Shown: positions 43,012-51,956 of the stretch, in pieces
How the letters are laid out: each line of letters begins with the position of its first letter
Numbering within the stretch: position 1 is the stretch's first letter
Source: Bin5 sp965221345
GTDB lineage: Bacteria > Chloroflexota > Anaerolineae > Caldilineales > Caldilineaceae
NCBI GenBank assembly: GCA_965221345.1
Contig: CBDCSD010000002.1
Coordinates: 806,001-870,000, forward strand
Length of the DNA: 64,000 bases
Reading direction: 5' to 3'
The notes under the pieces: generated by a model
Databases searched by the model: none
The model's input: the letters and a program-made list of their open reading frames with translations, nothing else
Told to the model about the DNA's origin: nothing
Translations under genes and position numbers: made by a program

Positions 43012-43641
43012 ATGGAAGATACGCTTGAAGTCTATCATCGGCAGCAGGATCCCAAGCGCCCGTTGGTCTGTCTTGATGAAGGCAGTAAACAGTTGACCAA
43101 AGAGACCCGTCTGCCCCTGCCACCGCGACCGGGTGCGGTGGCCAAATATGACTACGAGTATGAACGCAACGGCGTTGGCAACCTCTTTCTCTGCTTTGCG
43201 CCGCTGCAAGCCTGGCGTCATGTCAAGGTGACAGCGCGCCGCACCATGGTCGATTTTGCCCACTGCATGCGTGACCTGGTCGACATCCACTTCCCGCAGG
43301 CAGACACGATCGTCTTGGTGATGGACAATTTGAACACACACAAACTCGCTTCGTTGTATGAAGCGTTCCCGGCGGCCGAAGCCCGCCGCATTGCCGCCAA
43401 ACTGGAAATCCATTACACCCCCAAGCATGGCAGTTGGCTCAATATGGCTGAAATCGAACTCAGTGTCCTGCATCGACAGTGCTTGAACGCGCGCATCCCT
43501 GACAAACAGACCTTGATGCAGCAAGTCACAGCTTGGCAAAACCGACGCAATGACTCGACCGCTACCGTCAACTGGCGTTTCACCACAGCTGACGCTCGCA
43601 TCAAACTCGAACGACTTTATCCGTCAATAAAAGATTGTTGA
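43012..43641 (+). CDS. IS630 transposase OrfB, copy 2
   Basis: 209-residue DDE half with Asp22, Asp105 and Glu147 intact. Compared with copy 1 it changes several residues near the C-terminus (NRRNDSTATVNW in place of TRRNASASTVNW). Confidence 0.9.
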   Translation: MEDTLEVYHRQQDPKRPLVCLDEGSKQLTKETRLPLPPRPGAVAKYDYEYERNGVGNLFLCFAPLQAWRHVKVTARRTMVDFAHCMRDLVDIHFPQADTIVLVMDNLNTHKLASLYEAFPAAEARRIAAKLEIHYTPKHGSWLNMAEIELSVLHRQCLNARIPDKQTLMQQVTAWQNRRNDSTATVNWRFTTADARIKLERLYPSIKDC

Positions 43642-43648
43642 ACTACTA

Positions 43649-44128
43649 GGGCTCGTTGACATTTGGCTAAACTGAGTATTGCAAGATCAGAGTGTGGCCT
43701 ATCCACGAAGGGGCACGGAGAAAACCTTAAACCCTTTTTATCCACGAAGGGGCACGAAGGGGCACGAAGAACACCTTAACACCTTTTTATCCGCGGAGGA
43801 CGCGGAGGGCCGCGGAGAACACCTTAAACCCTTTTTTTCCACGAAGGGGCACGGAGAACACCTTAACACCTTTTTATCCGCGGAGGACGCGGAGGGCCGC
43901 GGAGAACACCTTAAACCCTTTTTTTCCACGAAGGGGCACGAAGGGGCACGAAGAACACCTTAACACCTTTTTTTCCGCGGAGGACGCGGAGGGGCACGGA
44001 GAACACCTTTGCCACCGCAGATTATGGTCGTAGAACAGGAGTATCAGGCGAGAAACGGGCCAATGCTGCCCGCAGACGTCCTGCATATATCACATTTTCA
44101 ATAGTCTTCACCAAATGTCAACGCCCCC
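43649..44128. mobile_element. MITE copy 2 (480 bp, internally expanded), abutting IS630 copy 2
   Basis: Terminal repeats GGGCTCGTTGACATTTGG and CCAAATGTCAACGCCCCC, flanked by TA at 43647-43648 and 44129-44130. Its outer parts match the MITE at 59441 (GTATTGCAAGATCA.. and TATGGTCGTAGAACAGGAG..). The length is raised by tandem units of CCACGAAGGGGCACG and CCGCGGAGGACGCGGAGG joined by AACACCTTAA(A/C)ACC(C)TTTTT. Confidence 0.8.
43703..44008. repeat. Tandem repeats inside MITE copy 2
   Basis: About seven units alternate between a CACGAAGG-type and a CGCGGAGG-type core, each followed by GAACACCTTAA and a T-run. Unit lengths vary, so this is not a CRISPR array. All frames across it give low-complexity peptides. 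Confidence 0.8.
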
Positions 44129-44267
44129 TAGCCCTAGTCTTTGTGTACTTGGCCATGTGGAGTTCCCGCTTGAGAGAGAACGGAAAAAAGGCTCGGCTGA
44201 GCCTGCGGACGGGCGTCAACCCCGGGGCAGTCTAGCCCCGAGAGAGGCGCGGATGTGACGACTGTGA

Positions 44268-44504
44268 TCAGGTTCGGTCGGCGTCACGGGCGCGAAGGAT
44301 GTGGTGCGGCTGTACACGTGTATCCGCGAGCTCTTTGCGTTCGCGAACTCCTTGCAGCCATGCGGCCAGGGAGGGACGCGACGCGATACGTTCCAACTCC
44401 CCGCACAAGAATTCTTGCATCGACTGGCCTTGAAGCGCGGCGCGCCTGGCCAACTCATCGCGAACTTCCTCAGGGACATTTCTGATCGTAATTTTTACAG
44501 GCAT
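44268..44504 (-). CDS. FitA-like ribbon-helix-helix antitoxin (toxin missing)
   Basis: A 78-residue protein. PVKITIRNVPEEVRDELARRAALQGQSMQEFLCGELERIA is the FitA/VapB-type ribbon-helix-helix domain and the rest is the usual toxin-binding tail. Its partner is normally a PIN-domain VapC directly downstream, but the sequence beyond the stop has no PIN ORF and meets the MITE within about 140 bp. The module is therefore probably broken. Confidence 0.85.
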   Translation of the reverse strand: MPVKITIRNVPEEVRDELARRAALQGQSMQEFLCGELERIASRPSLAAWLQGVRERKELADTRVQPHHILRARDADRT

Positions 44505-44772
44505 GACTATTTATTCCACCAGCGATGGTGTCCTGGAGCTAACAGAGAGGACGTCCTCAATGGGCGCCCCAACTAATCAGGCAGCCTCTCCAGACATTAA
44601 CCCACAAAGATGCAATTGCCATACGGTCAGTCCTCTATTCTCGTTACGGCTTAGCGAGCACAGAGCAAGATGGGAGGCGCTGTCCATGATACTGGTCTGG
44701 GCTTGGTGAAAGGGTCCGCGGCTGAAGGCAGGTGGCGTACAGCCGGCCACTAGCAACTGGACACAGCAGTTC

Positions 44773-45906
44773 TCAGTGCGGCGGAACGATTGACGCCAGC
44801 TCTTCGCGCATGAAATCGATGTAGCGCCGGTAGCGTGTCGGGCTCGTTTTCCAGGTGGTGGGCGTGCCGTGGCCGACGCCGAAACGTTTCTGTTTCCCGA
44901 TCGCTTTCGCCTGGTGGTGGGCGTCTTCGCGCCAGAGCTCTTCATCCCCCTGCTCGACGACGGTGATGGAGTGGGAGTTGGAGAAGATACAGACCTCTTC
45001 GCCCAGTGCTTGGCGGACATTGACGATATCGTTCGAGTAGTTCTTCAGCCCGCATTCGACCTGAATACAGTGAAAGTCCAGCTTGGCCAGGTGGGGCAGG
45101 CGGGGTTCGATCCAGCCCATCAGCGCCATGCTGCTGGTCAGACCCTCATCGTGAATGTACTGGAAGGCCTTTATCTCGCCGGGCAGGGCGAACTCGACAT
45201 AATGGTCATCGGAGATCATGTCGGCCGAGGCGAACCACTGCATCAACTGGTAGCCATGAACGCCCAGCATCCTGGCCAGCCGGCACTGCTGCTTGATCAC
45301 CTCCTCGTGCCGGTCCATCAACGCAAAGACGAGGTCCTTCTGGAAGAACATGGCGTCGAAGAGCTTGTCGTAGCTGAGCATGTAGAACGAGGTGGGGAAG
45401 GGCACCATGTCCCCCATATAGAGGAAGACGGTGTCGTCGAAATGCTCGATCAGCTTCTTGGCGAAGTCGTAGGCGCCAGACGCCAGACGCTCCTCGGCGG
45501 TGGGCGGCGGCTCCAGGCGCTCGACATCGGCGGCGGTCTCGAAGAGCGGCTCATCGGGAGGCAGGTCGGGCGGGAACTCATGGTAGCGGGTCTTGCTGCG
45601 CGAGCCGATGTCCACCAGCACGGGCACGCCATCCTCCTCGGTGACATACTGCTTGCCGCGCTGGCCGTAGGCTTTGCCGCCGCCGCAGGGGATGTAGTCG
45701 AGGCCGAGATCATCGTGCAGCACATCGTAGAATTTCAGCCTCTGCTCATCGGTGCCATGCGACAGATGGAGAAAGTTCAGCCCCAGGACCTCAGGCCAAT
45801 GCGGCATCATCGACCAATTGGGGGACACGTTCAGGGCCGGGTACATGTCCATGGGTTCGCCGTTGATGGCGGCCATATATCGTTCGAGCGATGTCATTTC
45901 CTGCAA
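44773..45906 (-). CDS. Uroporphyrinogen decarboxylase (URO-D) family protein, methyltransferase-like
   Basis: A 377-residue URO-D-fold protein related to the MtaA/MtbA-type methylcobamide methyltransferases rather than HemE. Features are LERYMAAINGEPMDMYPALN at the start, MGDMVPFPTSFYMLSYDKLFDAMF in the middle and KLDFHCIQVECGLKN followed by EVCIFSNSHSITVVEQGDEELW near the end. A TTG start is preferred because AAGGAG lies 7 nt upstream; an ATG three codons later is possible. A corrinoid protein that could be its partner is encoded at 55079, but not in the same operon. Substrate unknown. Confidence 0.82.
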   Translation of the reverse strand: MQEMTSLERYMAAINGEPMDMYPALNVSPNWSMMPHWPEVLGLNFLHLSHGTDEQRLKFYDVLHDDLGLDYIPCGGGKAYGQRGKQYVTEEDGVPVLVDIGSRSKTRYHEFPPDLPPDEPLFETAADVERLEPPPTAEERLASGAYDFAKKLIEHFDDTVFLYMGDMVPFPTSFYMLSYDKLFDAMFFQKDLVFALMDRHEEVIKQQCRLARMLGVHGYQLMQWFASADMISDDHYVEFALPGEIKAFQYIHDEGLTSSMALMGWIEPRLPHLAKLDFHCIQVECGLKNYSNDIVNVRQALGEEVCIFSNSHSITVVEQGDEELWREDAHHQAKAIGKQKRFGVGHGTPTTWKTSPTRYRRYIDFMREELASIVPPH

Positions 45907-45924
45907 GATCGTGCTCCTTGTGAA

Positions 45925-45961
45925 CTGCAGTGGTTAGTGGTCAGTGGTTAGTGGTCAGTGG
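45925..45961. repeat. Heptanucleotide array, TCAGTGG type
   Basis: CTGCAGTGGTTAGTGGTCAG and related units upstream of the URO-D gene, ending at the CTAG target of the IS701-type element. Confidence 0.75.
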
Positions 45962-45965
45962 CTAG

Positions 45966-47456
45966 TACTACAACCGCATTTAAGGCGGTTGCAATAGGGA
46001 TGGAATGACAGAGAGTTGGGAGAGGCGTCTGCAGTGACATTGACGAGCTTGATGTCGTCTGGCGCGGCGCCAGAGGGACCAGGCAAGCCGTAAGGGGGGC
46101 GAACGAGGTGGCAAGGGCAAGGCGATTTCAAGCAGACGCCTGATTTCAGGCACGCTCAACTCGGCCAGAAAGGATTCAAGCCCCCCTTTTTCTGGTTGCG
46201 TCTGAGACGGAGCCAGGCGAGCCATACATGTGCCATCATCGAGAGTGTAATGTGTCGATACCAACTGGGCCAATAGCGCACCTGATAGTGGTCGAGGCCG
46301 GTTTCGCCTTTGGCCTCTTCGAAACACTGTTCAATGGTATAGCGAGTCGAGGCGACCTGGGCCAGGGTCAGCAGCGCAGTGTCAGGCGGCGCATTGGAGA
46401 GAAAGTAGGCGCATTCGTGCGGCTTGGTCAGCGAACGTCGCACCAGGAGCCAGCTGTCCCGTCCCGGCATCTGGTCTTGATTTTCCACGACCCGTTGGCA
46501 GGCCCAGTCGTAGATGCGAGCTCCTTTTTCCCCTGCCGCGACCTGCAGACGTTGCCAACGGCTGTCAGGCCAGGATGCGACCACCGCGGGGATCCGTACC
46601 GGTCGTGCGCTTTCATCAAGAACGCGCGCTTTGAAAGGTTTGCGACCGTTTCCCTTCCAGGCAGGGACGCCTACCTCTGGACGCACCAGCCATACGCTGT
46701 TCTGGACCCCCACAGCAAACACATACCAACGACCACTTTCGGCCACCGCATATCGCAGCGCACGCGCCTCACCGTAGACCTCGTCTGCCGTCACCCAGCG
46801 CATCGGCACACCCAGCCGCCACGCATGGCGCAACATCGCAGCCGCCAGTTCAGACTTGGTGGCAAATCCGACGTCGGCAGGCACTTTCGCTTCTTTACAG
46901 CGCTCTCTGTCCGCACACCATTCCTCAGGCAGATAGAGCCGTCGGTCCAGAAAGGTATGTCCCTGCGTCGTCGCATAGGTCAGGAACACGCCCAACTGAC
47001 AGTTCTCCACCTTGCCTGCCGTTCCACTATACTGACGCTGTACGCCCGCCGATTTTGCCCCCTTCTTGAGAAATCCCGTCTCGTCGACCACCCCGATGCC
47101 TTCCGCATCGCCGAACCCCTCTATCACAAATCGCTGCAACGCATCTCGCACCGCTTCTGCATCCCACTTCGTCTTGTACAGCAATCGTTGCGTCGCATCC
47201 GGCCTCTTGTCGCCCACCGCTTCCGCCAACTGCCAGCCATTCTTCCGTTCCACCGGCGACACCAACCCTTGCACATACTTTACCGCTTGCTGTTGTACCT
47301 CTCTACGTCCAAACAACGAGGAAAACCGACTGTGAAACGCTTCAAATTCGTCCGCCCATCTGTCCAATTCGCTCAGTTCCATAGCTCCTCCAGCTTAGCT
47401 TGCTTGCTCTCATTATCGCCGAAGGAACCCTATCTTATCAATGTGCGGTTGTAGTA
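45966..47456 (-). mobile_element. IS701-type insertion sequence
   Basis: 1491 bp with perfect terminal repeats TACTACAACCGCA / TGCGGTTGTAGTA and a 4-bp CTAG duplication at 45962-45965 and 47457-47460, as usual for IS701. It carries one transposase gene with a frameshift near its 3' end. Confidence 0.9.
46156..47382 (-). CDS. IS701-family transposase with -1 frame C-terminal extension
   Basis: A 408-residue DDE transposase with Asp100 (GVVDETGFLKKG), Asp200 (WVTADEVYGE) and the Glu region TIEQCFEEAKGETGLDHYQVR. In the zero frame it ends NQKKGGLNPFWPS. In the -1 frame, entered at an AAAAAGGGGGG run near 46190-46200, it continues as LESFLAELSVPEIRRLLEIALPLPP..CHCRRLS to 45980, which matches the usual IS701 C-terminus. 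This is either programmed slippage or a recent disabling indel. Confidence 0.88.
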   Translation of the reverse strand: MELSELDRWADEFEAFHSRFSSLFGRREVQQQAVKYVQGLVSPVERKNGWQLAEAVGDKRPDATQRLLYKTKWDAEAVRDALQRFVIEGFGDAEGIGVVDETGFLKKGAKSAGVQRQYSGTAGKVENCQLGVFLTYATTQGHTFLDRRLYLPEEWCADRERCKEAKVPADVGFATKSELAAAMLRHAWRLGVPMRWVTADEVYGEARALRYAVAESGRWYVFAVGVQNSVWLVRPEVGVPAWKGNGRKPFKARVLDESARPVRIPAVVASWPDSRWQRLQVAAGEKGARIYDWACQRVVENQDQMPGRDSWLLVRRSLTKPHECAYFLSNAPPDTALLTLAQVASTRYTIEQCFEEAKGETGLDHYQVRYWPSWYRHITLSMMAHVWLAWLRLRRNQKKGGLNPFWPS

Positions 47457-47475
47457 CTAGTTGCTGACCGTAGCT

Positions 47476-50232
47476 TCAGGCCGCTGGCAAAGATCCGGTC
47501 AATTCGAAACAGTAGCTGCCGGAGCCGACCTCCACGTCGATGTAGCCGGCGCGGGCAGTGGCGGAGGTGATGCCGTCGCGGCCTTCGAAATAGGCGCCGT
47601 CCTGCCAGACGGCGTCGCCGCCTTCGCTGACGGCAACGTCGCTCAGCCCAAGGGTGGGCACGCTGACGCGGGCGCGGCTGTTGACCGGGATGGTGACCTC
47701 GAGCGAGATTGTCCGGTCGGCGCGCCGCCAGCGGGAGGAGATTTCGCCGTGTACCGTCTTGAGGGTGGCGGCGGCGTGTTCCAGGTCGCGGAGCGGGTGC
47801 GGCTCGATCCGAATATCGCGAAAGCCGGGCGACATGGTTGCGGGGCCGTGGTAGTCGGGGCCTTTGATGCCGGCGAGGTCGTTGTAGAAAAACTCGTCGA
47901 TCGACGCCCACATGATCATGCTTTCGGCGGCGCCGACGGTGCTTTGCAGGCTCCAGGATTCCCAGATTGTGGTGGCGCCCTGCTCGACCATGTAGCCCCA
48001 GCCGGGATAGGTGGGGGTGGCGACCAGGTCGTAGAGCACCTCTCCCTGACCATGTTGGGTCAGGGTATCGATCAGGCAGGTGATGCCGGTGTTGCCGGTG
48101 TGGTGATGGCCGCCCCACTTCTCGACGATGTTGTGGACGATGTCCTGGACGACACCGGCCTCGCTGGCCGGGGGCACGATGCCGAGGGCCAGCGGGAAGA
48201 GGTTGGCGGTCTGTGAGCCGGTGGCGTAGCGGTGGGCAACGGGGTCGAGCCACTCGTGGTTGAGGGCATCCTTTATCTCCTCCGCCAGGCGGCCGTAGTG
48301 CGCGGCCTCATCTTCCTTACCGAGATGGTCTGCGACCTTGGCGACGATGGCCGCGTTGAGGTGGTAGTAGCCGGTCCACAGAAGAGGCGGCGGCGTCTCC
48401 GAGGAGACGAACTCCTCCTCGCCGGGCGCGGCGCCGGGCAGCATGTGGTCGCCGTAGTGGCCTTCGTTGACAATGTGATTCTCGGCGACGCCGGTGAGGT
48501 AGTCGACCCAGAGGCGGATGGGCGCGTAGTGCTCTTCGAGGATGCGGTTGTCGTCGAAATACTGGTAGAGATACCAGACGAGGATCGGGTAGTTGCCGCC
48601 CCAGGCCGGGTCGGGATCGTCGCGCTGCACGTAGTTGGGGCAGATATCGGGCACTCTGCCGTCGTCGTACTGGGCGTCCTTGATGTCGTCGAGCCATTTG
48701 CTCCAGAAGCGGGGCATATGCTTGCGGGGGTAGATGGATGAGGCAACCGTGGCCGGGTCGGTCCAGGCCCAGTGCTCACGGTGCAGACAGTCCAGCGGAA
48801 TGCCGAACAGCCCGTTGGTCACTGTCCAGTGCACCAGTTCGTGGATGCGGTTGAAGATTGGATTGGAGCACTCGAAGCCGCCGGAGAGATCCACGTCCGA
48901 GAAGACTACTCGGCCCTCAAGCTCTTCGACGCTGATGGGGCCGTCGCTCTCGACCTGAACGTAGCGAACCGGATGGTAGGTGAACCTCGGCTCATAGCTC
49001 TCGCCGTCCGGGTCGCCCTTGAGAATGTAGATGTCGATCTCGTCGCCTTCTTCGTGGGCGCTATGGCGTGAGCGGTGGCGACTGTAGAACTCGCCGGATT
49101 CCTGATCGACGAGGCCGCTGTCTTCGAGAAGCTGGCAGGCATACTTGATGGTTACTTTGGCGCCGCGTGCCCCTTTGAGCCGCAGCCTGGCCCAGCCGCC
49201 GAAGAGCTGGCCCAGCCGCCGAAGAGCTGGCCCAGCCGCCGAAGAGCTGGCCCAGTTCGAAGACATGGACGCCGTCCTGGGGCTGGCTGGCGTGCAGCGG
49301 CTGCAAGTTCTGCTGCACGCGGATGGGCGGCATCACCTGCGCCACCATTGTGCCGCCGGGGGCATCCTTGTCCACGGCCGCGTCCCAGTGGGAATCGTCA
49401 AAGCCGGTCGATGCCCAGCCCGGTTGCTCGCGGCGGGCGTCGTAGGTTTCGCCGCCGTAGAGGTCGTTGCGGGTGATGGGGCCGGCGGCGGCTTTCCAGC
49501 CGGCGCCGGATGCGACAGTGTTGGTGCTGCCATCGGCGTACTCGACGTTCATCTGGAGGCGCAGACGCGGGGAGTCGCCGTAGCGGTGCTCCCAACCGGG
49601 TTCGCTGTACCAGCCGTTGCCGAGCATCACACCGACGGCATTGGCGCCGGATTGCAGCAGCTCGGTTACGTCGTAGGTTACGTAGAGGACGCGTTTTATG
49701 TATTCGCTGGTGGCGGGGTCGAGTACATGATCGCCGACGCGCTGGCCGTTGAGATAGAGCTCGTACCAGCCCAGGCCCGAGATGTGGAGGCGGGCGCGGC
49801 TGACCGGCTTGGCGAGGTCGAATTCCTTGCGCAGAAGGGGTGAGGCGACATCGACAGGCGCGCCGATCCAGTGGCCGGTCCAATCGCTTTCGTTGAGCAG
49901 GCCCATGGTGAAGGCGGCCGGTTCGCTGTAGGCGCTGGCCTGGTCGTCCTGATCCCAGACGCGCACTTGCCAGCAGCAGCTCTCGTCGCTGGAGAGGCTG
50001 CCACCGGCGTAGGCGACGTTGACGGAGCGGTCGGCGTTCACCTTGCCGCTGTCCCATTTGTCGCCGCGGCCGGCGTGGAGGTTTGCGGCGCTGCTGGCGA
50101 CCAGGATCTGATAGGCCGACTGGGACTGGTTGCGGCGGTCTGAATTGAGGAGCCAGCTGAAACGGGGCTGGAGGGTGTCGATGCTGATTGGGTTCGGGGG
50201 TATTCGCAGGTTAGGTCGGTTGGTGTGATCAT
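47476..50232 (-). pseudogene. Alpha-L-rhamnosidase (GH78) with two frameshifts
   Basis: The minus strand encodes a whole GH78 in three frames. Part 1 starts MITPTDLTCEY and shifts at a C5 run near 50200 (three Cs would give YPNPISIDTLQPRFSW). Part 2 (to about 49256) holds DWTGHWIGAP, HISGLGWYELYLNG and NGWYSEPGW. Part 3 runs to 47476 with the catalytic (alpha/alpha)6 region: LDCLHREHWAWTDPATVASS, DICPNY and GWGYMVEQGATTIWESW. Parts 2 and 3 are split by two extra copies of a 20-bp unit (49196-49255). Rhamnosidases remove terminal rhamnose from plant or algal glycans. As it stands the gene cannot give the full protein without frameshifting. Confidence 0.88.
49196..49255 (-). repeat. Three tandem 20-bp units inside GH78
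   Basis: CCGCCGAAGAGCTGGCCCAG occurs three times head to tail. With one copy the reading frame is FELGQLFGGWARLRLKG, as expected for the family; two extra copies add 40 bp and break the frame. Confidence 0.92.
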
Positions 50233-50273
50233 GGCGTTGGTGTGTTGTGAGTTCTTAGTTTTTATTTGCAGAC

Positions 50274-51488
50274 TCAGAATTGTGGAGGAGAAATGGGAGG
50301 GAATTCAGGCCAGTCCAGCTTGTCAAGGCTTTCCTGAGAAACCTTGCCATGTGCTTCAAATGCCTCCTGAAGCCACTCGTTCAGCTTCGAGAGTCCCTCA
50401 GCAGAGAGCCTCACATGTGGCTGTCGTCTGAACGTAGTTCTTGGATTCGTATTTCCTTCACCGAGCGCCTTATGTTCTTGTGTGGTCGCGAATGAATCGG
50501 CTCCGAGCGTGTCCATCAGTTTGTTTAGCGAGACGCCATTCCCAATCGAGCCATCAACGAACTCAGCATGATGGACCCGGATGTAATGTTGCCACCTTTC
50601 CTTCCGGGGCCGCTCTTCCATTTCAGCATTTGTGGCGTCGTCCCAGCTCTCCCTGTATGCCATTCCGATGGCTCGGCCAAAGATACGGATGTCATTTGGA
50701 TTGCGGGTAAGACGCCCCATAAAAATTATAGCGTCATCGTGCACGCTCCTTGGCCGCTTGTTGGTGGGATAACCGACTGCCCAATGGCATCCCGACCTCT
50801 TGATCTCCTCAATGGTCAAGTCCGACGGTTGGCAGCGTTCTTTGGCCGATCCCAGGAATTTCACGATTGCCTGCGACGAAGTGGATACAACGATCGGTAC
50901 CTGCGCAGGTGACGTTTCGATAATCCCGGTATTGACGCCACAGTCGCCGAGACCGCCTCTCGCGTGTGGACGACCACCCTTCAGCAAGTAGTCTGTAACA
51001 GTCCTTTCCCAATCTTCGACTGTGTCAAGCACCAGGTCCTCGCCGGCTTCACACCACAGATTATCAAAATACTCCAGACATTTCTGGATGATTGTCCCAT
51101 CAGTGGTAACAATGCCGAGCTCGTGGTTTCGGCTGAGAGCAGCCTCGGTAAGATTACACGAGGTGACGATCGCCCGTTTCTTACCAAACAGGTACAGCTT
51201 GGCGTGAAGGTTTCGTACTCCGCGAACCCGGGCGCCGGCTTTAAGAAGCTTCCGCAGCGCGGCGACATCGCTGACCCTATCTGCAAAGTCGCCGAGGTTG
51301 AACCGGGTGATGACCTGAACGCGAGTCGGGGAATGACGCAGCAGCCTTTGAAGGGCACCCACTTTTATGAACGGACAGATGATTCGAAGCTCGCTGGCAT
51401 CATCGCAAAGAGCCTCAGTGAACTCCTCATCCCATTTTCCGTCAACCAGCCGGAAAGTCATATCGCTTACGATCTCACTGCGCTGCAT
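50274..51488 (-). CDS. Phospholipase D-like domain protein
   Basis: A 404-residue protein whose N-terminal 160 residues form a PLD-like nuclease/phosphodiesterase domain: LRIICPFIKVGALQRLL, then the HKD-type motif HAKLYLFGKKRAIVTSCNLTEAAL. Only one HKD motif is present, so activity would need a dimer. The C-terminal region (residues 190-400) is not recognised; it ends with a helical segment (LSKLNEWLQEAFEAHG). Proteins of this plan occur with helicases or in restriction-like loci, but here it stands alone between the broken GH78 and a hairpin-chain repeat. Confidence 0.82.
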   Translation of the reverse strand: MQRSEIVSDMTFRLVDGKWDEEFTEALCDDASELRIICPFIKVGALQRLLRHSPTRVQVITRFNLGDFADRVSDVAALRKLLKAGARVRGVRNLHAKLYLFGKKRAIVTSCNLTEAALSRNHELGIVTTDGTIIQKCLEYFDNLWCEAGEDLVLDTVEDWERTVTDYLLKGGRPHARGGLGDCGVNTGIIETSPAQVPIVVSTSSQAIVKFLGSAKERCQPSDLTIEEIKRSGCHWAVGYPTNKRPRSVHDDAIIFMGRLTRNPNDIRIFGRAIGMAYRESWDDATNAEMEERPRKERWQHYIRVHHAEFVDGSIGNGVSLNKLMDTLGADSFATTQEHKALGEGNTNPRTTFRRQPHVRLSAEGLSKLNEWLQEAFEAHGKVSQESLDKLDWPEFPPISPPQF

Positions 51489-51956
51489 GGCGGCAAACCT
51501 CTATTAGAGATATTTGAATAGCTGTCTCCCGCTGCCACGTGCTTGGCAAATTGCTTCATTTTTCGCCTTAGCTCGTGGTCCTGTTTTTGGGCCAAGCCCA
51601 CGAAACCTAACCCTTGCCTTTCCAGATCAGTCTTTCACCCTTGCCACACTTCAGGCTGATTCGCGGTGTCGCCAATTGAGGCTGCCGGCTTGTAACGACG
51701 ATGGCGGGCCGACTGCGGCGCGGGTTTTGGAGGGGGGCGTTGCGGGGGGTGTCCCCCCGCACAAGGGAGGGCCGAAGGCCCGACCGCCCAAAAAGGGCGT
51801 AGCCCCTGGCGGCGGCGGGGGTTTGCCGACGACAGCCCTGAGCCGCCTTAGCGGCGAAGGGTGCGCAGGCCCGCCTTAGCGGGCCGGAGCCGCCGGAGGG
51901 CGTCTGCGCCCGCAGGCGTCCATATGCGGCGAGAGCAGATATGGAACCACTGACCA
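51489..51956. other. Intergenic region with hairpin-chain repeat copy D
   Basis: No gene is visible between the PLD-like gene start and the isomerase-like gene stop. The region holds hairpin-chain copy D (51722-51921). Confidence 0.6.
51722..51921 (+). repeat. Hairpin-chain interspersed repeat, copy D
   Basis: Full-length copy, almost identical to copy C across all stems and loops, including GCCGC-CTTA-GCGGC and CCCGC-CTTA-GCGGG. It ends GCGTCTGCGCCCGCAGGCG. Confidence 0.85.

Larger units (their letters stand above)
42421..43646 (+). mobile_element. IS630-family insertion sequence, copy 2
   Basis: 1226 bp with the same terminal repeats as copy 1 and TA duplicates at 42419-42420 and 43647-43648. 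The right TA is shared with the MITE that starts at 43649. It is almost identical to copy 3; the single coding difference noticed is Tyr versus Cys in OrfB. Confidence 0.93.

Noticed and set aside
43703..44008. Possible CRISPR array or repeat-protein gene
   Set aside because: Units alternate between two cores with variable spacing and lie inside a MITE; peptides are low-complexity.
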